A program made the position numbers and the translations under genes. Of a DNA stretch of 42,106 nucleotides, positions 39,766 through 42,106 are shown piece by piece (the stretch's first letter is position 1; each line of letters begins with the position of its first letter). This DNA is from Sulfobacillus sp. (GTDB taxonomy: Bacteria; Bacillota; Sulfobacillia; Sulfobacillales; Sulfobacillaceae). The stretch lies in contig DAIDDL010000035.1 in the NCBI GenBank assembly GCA_027309085.1, forward strand, positions 1-42,106, read 5' to 3'. Below the pieces are notes generated by a model, which saw only the letters and a program-made list of their open reading frames with translations, was not told the origin of the DNA and ran no database searches.

Positions 39766-40983
39766 GTGGGTCAGGACATGTCGACAACCCGTGAGACATT
39801 GCAGGAGTCTCATTCTGCTCCTGTCCGCAATGTCGCTCACGGGGCGTTGCTGGCGTTTCTGGTGCTGCTTTCCCGGCTTTTTTTCGAGGAAATCGGGACG
39901 CTTGCCTATATTTACCTGCCGCACGCCTGGGTGGATTCTCCCCAAGGAGAAATACCTCCCCACGGTGGATTGTGGTTTCAGAGCCTGGTCGGAATATGGG
40001 CGCACTGGGATGGCTACTGGTATCTGTCAATCGCCCAGTACGGGTATAAAGGGCGCACCGCGTCTAGCGCCTTCTTCCCTCTGTATCCGTGGATTATGCA
40101 CCTGCTGGGATCCAGCATTTGGGCTGGCGTGTCCGTCAGCATGGTGTGCTTCGGGGCATCGGTGGGTGTGCTGTACCTCTGGGTGGCGCGCGAGTGGGGA
40201 GTCCGGGCCGCCTGGATGGCGGTGGTGGTGTACGCCTTCTTTCCCACAGGGTACTACCTTAACGCCGTCTACACCGAGTCGCTCTATATGGCACTGGCCT
40301 TTGGGACCCTCTATGCGGCCCGCCAGCGCCATTACTGGGCCGCCTTTATCCTCGCTTCCCTGGCGACCCTGACAAGCATTTACGGAATGTTGCTGGCCCT
40401 ATCCCTGTTTGTGCTGGTCTGGAAACAGGAGAGGCGGTTCTGGCGGGCGGTCGGTTTCAGCCTGGGGTCGGTGCTGGGGCTTCTGGTCTATATGGCTTTT
40501 TTGACATGGCGCTTTCACGATCCGCTGATCTTTCAGTCTGTCCAGTCGGACTGGGGCCGCCATTTTGCCTGGCCGTGGGTTACCCTCTCCACCGCCTTCC
40601 ATGATGCCTGGGTCAGCTGCCAGGGGTTATGGAACTTCCCTCTGCTATTCCAGTCCGGGCCAGCGCGGGGAGGCGCAGTCAATTTCTATAATATGATTTT
40701 CATGGCCGCCAGCCTCGTGGTGCTGGCTGTCTGGGGCTGGCGCCTGCCCTTGTACCTGTGGGCTTACCTAGCGCCAGCGCTCGCTGTCACCTTGTTCTTC
40801 CCCGCATATAACCAGCCCCTGATGTCCTTTCCCCGGCTTGTCTACGAAAACTTCCCGATACTGCTCGCGGCCGCCATGGCCCTGGATCGCCACCCGCGGT
40901 GGCGCTGGGTCTACTGGGCCGTGTCTTTGTATCTGGGCGCCCTGCTGACGGCGCTCTTTGCGACGGCCCACTGGGTGGCCTGA
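39766..40983 (+). CDS. PIG-V-like membrane glycosyltransferase
   Basis: 405-aa polytopic membrane protein with about ten helices. The luminal-type loop HWDGYWYLSIAQYGY, AFFPLYP and PTGYYLNAVYTESLY are the typical motifs of the PIG-V/mannosyltransferase group, which use lipid-linked sugars. Bacterial members decorate surface lipids or proteins; the acceptor is unknown here. GTG 39766 lies eight bases after GAGGAGG and is preferred over ATG 39748. A short terminator follows. Confidence 0.88.
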   Translation: MGQDMSTTRETLQESHSAPVRNVAHGALLAFLVLLSRLFFEEIGTLAYIYLPHAWVDSPQGEIPPHGGLWFQSLVGIWAHWDGYWYLSIAQYGYKGRTASSAFFPLYPWIMHLLGSSIWAGVSVSMVCFGASVGVLYLWVAREWGVRAAWMAVVVYAFFPTGYYLNAVYTESLYMALAFGTLYAARQRHYWAAFILASLATLTSIYGMLLALSLFVLVWKQERRFWRAVGFSLGSVLGLLVYMAFLTWRFHDPLIFQSVQSDWGRHFAWPWVTLSTAFHDAWVSCQGLWNFPLLFQSGPARGGAVNFYNMIFMAASLVVLAVWGWRLPLYLWAYLAPALAVTLFFPAYNQPLMSFPRLVYENFPILLAAAMALDRHPRWRWVYWAVSLYLGALLTALFATAHWVA

Positions 40984-41001
40984 GCTCTTTCTCCCTCCAG
41001 G

Positions 41002-41020
41002 CCCCTGTGAGGGGTTCTTT
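41002..41020 (+). terminator. Short terminator after the PIG-V-like gene
   Basis: CCCCT (41002-41006) pairs with AGGGG (41010-41014), loop GTG, followed by TTCTTT. The short stem makes it weak. Confidence 0.45.
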
Positions 41021-41131
41021 GGTGTTAGCTTGTTGAATATTTTTTATCGGGTTATAAAAATTAGTTTATTCATAGCCACCCCTTTGTGATAAGGTATATG
41101 TGTTATTTCTCACCGAAAGGAGGGGCTTGGA

Positions 41132-41650
41132 GTGACTCATGTCAAGAAATGGGCGGCTGTGGCGACTATGGGCGCATTGGCCCTGGCGCTTGCAGGCTGC
41201 GGCACGCAAAGCGTGGATGCCTCCCAATGGATGGTGGACCATCCGGGAACCCACACGGTGGATTTGAAGGTAGAGGGAATCTACAGCAGCGCGCAGCAGG
41301 TGAATACGTTCGATGGCTATACCAATGGCCAGCTCGTAATTACCATTCCGGTTGGATATCACGTGAACATGGACTTTATTAATAATGGACCTATTCCTGA
41401 ATCCGTCGGAATTTATAAGAATGATCACCTTGCCTTCCCAGGGGCCGGACAATCCTACCGTCAAGTTATGACATTCCCTTCGGCCGGCCTGGTGCCAGGA
41501 CAGTCACAGTCGTATACATTCACGGCCAGCCAGGTGGGTACCTACTCGCTGGCAGATGTGCTCAATGGTGACCCCAACCACACCCCGACAAGCGGCGTGT
41601 GGGATACCGTCAAGGTAGTACCCTCTGGCAATCCTTCAATGAGCAGCTAG
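41132..41650 (+). CDS. Sulfocyanin-like lipoprotein with lost copper ligands
   Basis: 172-aa extracytoplasmic lipoprotein: signal with lipobox LAGC (Cys23). The body follows the sulfocyanin pattern FDGYTNGQLVITIPVGYHV, FPGAGQS, and a C-terminal GTYSLAD...GVWDTVKV. In sulfocyanins the type 1 copper is held by His (PHSL), Cys (YYLVC), His and Met (GMWD). Here PHSL is PESV (Glu90), the Cys position reads Asp142 and the Met position Val156; only one possible His (150) remains. It may not bind copper in the usual way. GTG 41132 follows AAAGGAGGGG by six bases. Downstream lies a Tat-exported protein gene. Confidence 0.78.
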   Translation: MTHVKKWAAVATMGALALALAGCGTQSVDASQWMVDHPGTHTVDLKVEGIYSSAQQVNTFDGYTNGQLVITIPVGYHVNMDFINNGPIPESVGIYKNDHLAFPGAGQSYRQVMTFPSAGLVPGQSQSYTFTASQVGTYSLADVLNGDPNHTPTSGVWDTVKVVPSGNPSMSS

Positions 41651-41972
41651 TGCTTTAGAAGTGGAGCATCATGATGGCAACTTAGTGATGGGTATTACTT
41701 GACAGGATGGAATGGGTTGGATTAGTTTGTAAAGCGTACAGGCAGGAGCAGGCCTCTTAACTTAGGAATAATTTCTTGTCCCGCTCTCGCGCATTAGTGA
41801 ATCCCTGTGAGGCGGGTACTGGCGCCCGCAGCAGGAGTGTTGGGACAGGGATGGCTTTAGCCGTGTTTCCCGGAAAATCCCAGAATGTGTCCTGTCGGCA
41901 CTAACTCTGCGGGCTGCTATGTTTAAATTTTCTGAAAGCAATGCGTGGTCATATTGGGAGGAGGATCCCTGG
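41651..41972. other. Intergenic region, no clear gene
   Basis: Holds the untranslated leader of the partial gene at 41973. I see no gene here, and no clear promoter or terminator apart from GC-rich inverted segments near 41790-41840. Confidence 0.4.
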
Positions 41973-42106
41973 GTGAGCAAAGTACCGAATGAACCGCCGG
42001 TTGAGCCGGAGAAGCCGCAGGAACAAGAATGGAGCCGCCGCCAGTTCCTGGTGGGCAGCGCCGCCATTGGGGTCGCCGGGGCGGTGACCCTGTTTGGCCG
42101 GCAGAC
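41973..42106 (+). CDS. Tat-exported protein, 5' part only (possibly Rieske)
   Basis: Gene cut by the window edge. GTG 41973 lies eight bases after GGGAGGAGG. The 44 visible residues are a charged, Pro/Glu-rich start followed by a twin-arginine signal (SRRQFLVGSAAIGVAGAVT). Rieske iron-sulfur proteins and other exported redox proteins begin this way, and the sulfocyanin-like gene nearby fits a respiratory cluster, but the mature part is not visible, so the identity is open. Confidence 0.7.
   Translation, partial: MSKVPNEPPVEPEKPQEQEWSRRQFLVGSAAIGVAGAVTLFGRQ

Noticed and set aside
39211-40005. 264-residue minus-strand frame
   Set aside because: Low-complexity, Arg/Pro-rich translation crossing the PIG-V-like gene; no start signal.

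Overview
The window looks like chromosomal DNA of an acidophilic, Gram-positive, spore-forming-type Firmicute close to Sulfobacillus. This is an inference from content: a sulfocyanin-type lipoprotein, a CuA-like lipoprotein, a pyruvoyl-dependent arginine decarboxylase, Tat-exported and haem proteins, soluble histidine kinases, tandem Hsp20 genes, strong AGGAGG-type ribosome binding sites with many GTG/TTG starts, and moderately GC-rich DNA. I see no rRNA, tRNA, CRISPR array, intact insertion sequence or prophage.

Layout. 1-825 is gene-poor with one terminator. 826-2871 holds a CuA-like lipoprotein, a Fur-family regulator and two tiny paralogous membrane proteins. 3064-5065 is a stress block: a universal stress protein, then two Hsp20 genes, each behind its own promoter and a CtsR-like operator. 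5180-9595 holds a degenerate alpha/beta hydrolase, a dienelactone hydrolase, a lipoate-protein ligase and a VIT-family Fe/Mn transporter behind a Fur-like box, with a small coupled ORF. 10034-13000 holds a PhzF-family protein and a class A penicillin-binding protein. 13253-17113 is the clearest operon, pdaD-speE-speB-argS: arginine to agmatine to putrescine, then spermidine, plus arginyl-tRNA synthetase.

17120-21078 is accessory: a MarR regulator, an Rpn-nuclease remnant, a polytopic membrane protein with a problematic start, and a stand-alone HNH nuclease with a PLMP-like N-terminus (IshB-like) whose upstream region carries a cluster of DnaA-box-like motifs. 21204-23775 holds two nitrilase-superfamily proteins; one looks catalytically intact, the other is fused to an amidohydrolase-like domain and lacks the catalytic cysteine. 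23878-26787 holds two soluble sensor kinases and a receiver-only regulator. 26966-34676 mixes a second polytopic membrane protein, a Tat metallophosphoesterase coupled to a cytochrome c, a secreted protein, a diguanylate cyclase, a glycosyltransferase, a membrane J-domain protein and a DUF2231-like protein. 34869-42106 holds a penicillin acylase-family hydrolase, a secreted amidase, a HAD phosphatase, a PIG-V-like glycosyltransferase, a sulfocyanin-like lipoprotein and the start of a Tat-exported protein cut by the window edge.

The most striking theme is recognisable folds whose active site or metal site is altered: the CuA-like protein (ligand His to Pro), the alpha/beta hydrolase (Ser to Gly, His to Tyr), the nitrilase fusion (Cys to Gly), ArgRS (HIGH to VIVS) and the sulfocyanin-like protein (His to Glu, Cys to Asp, Met to Val). 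All of these come from motif reading by eye, without alignments.
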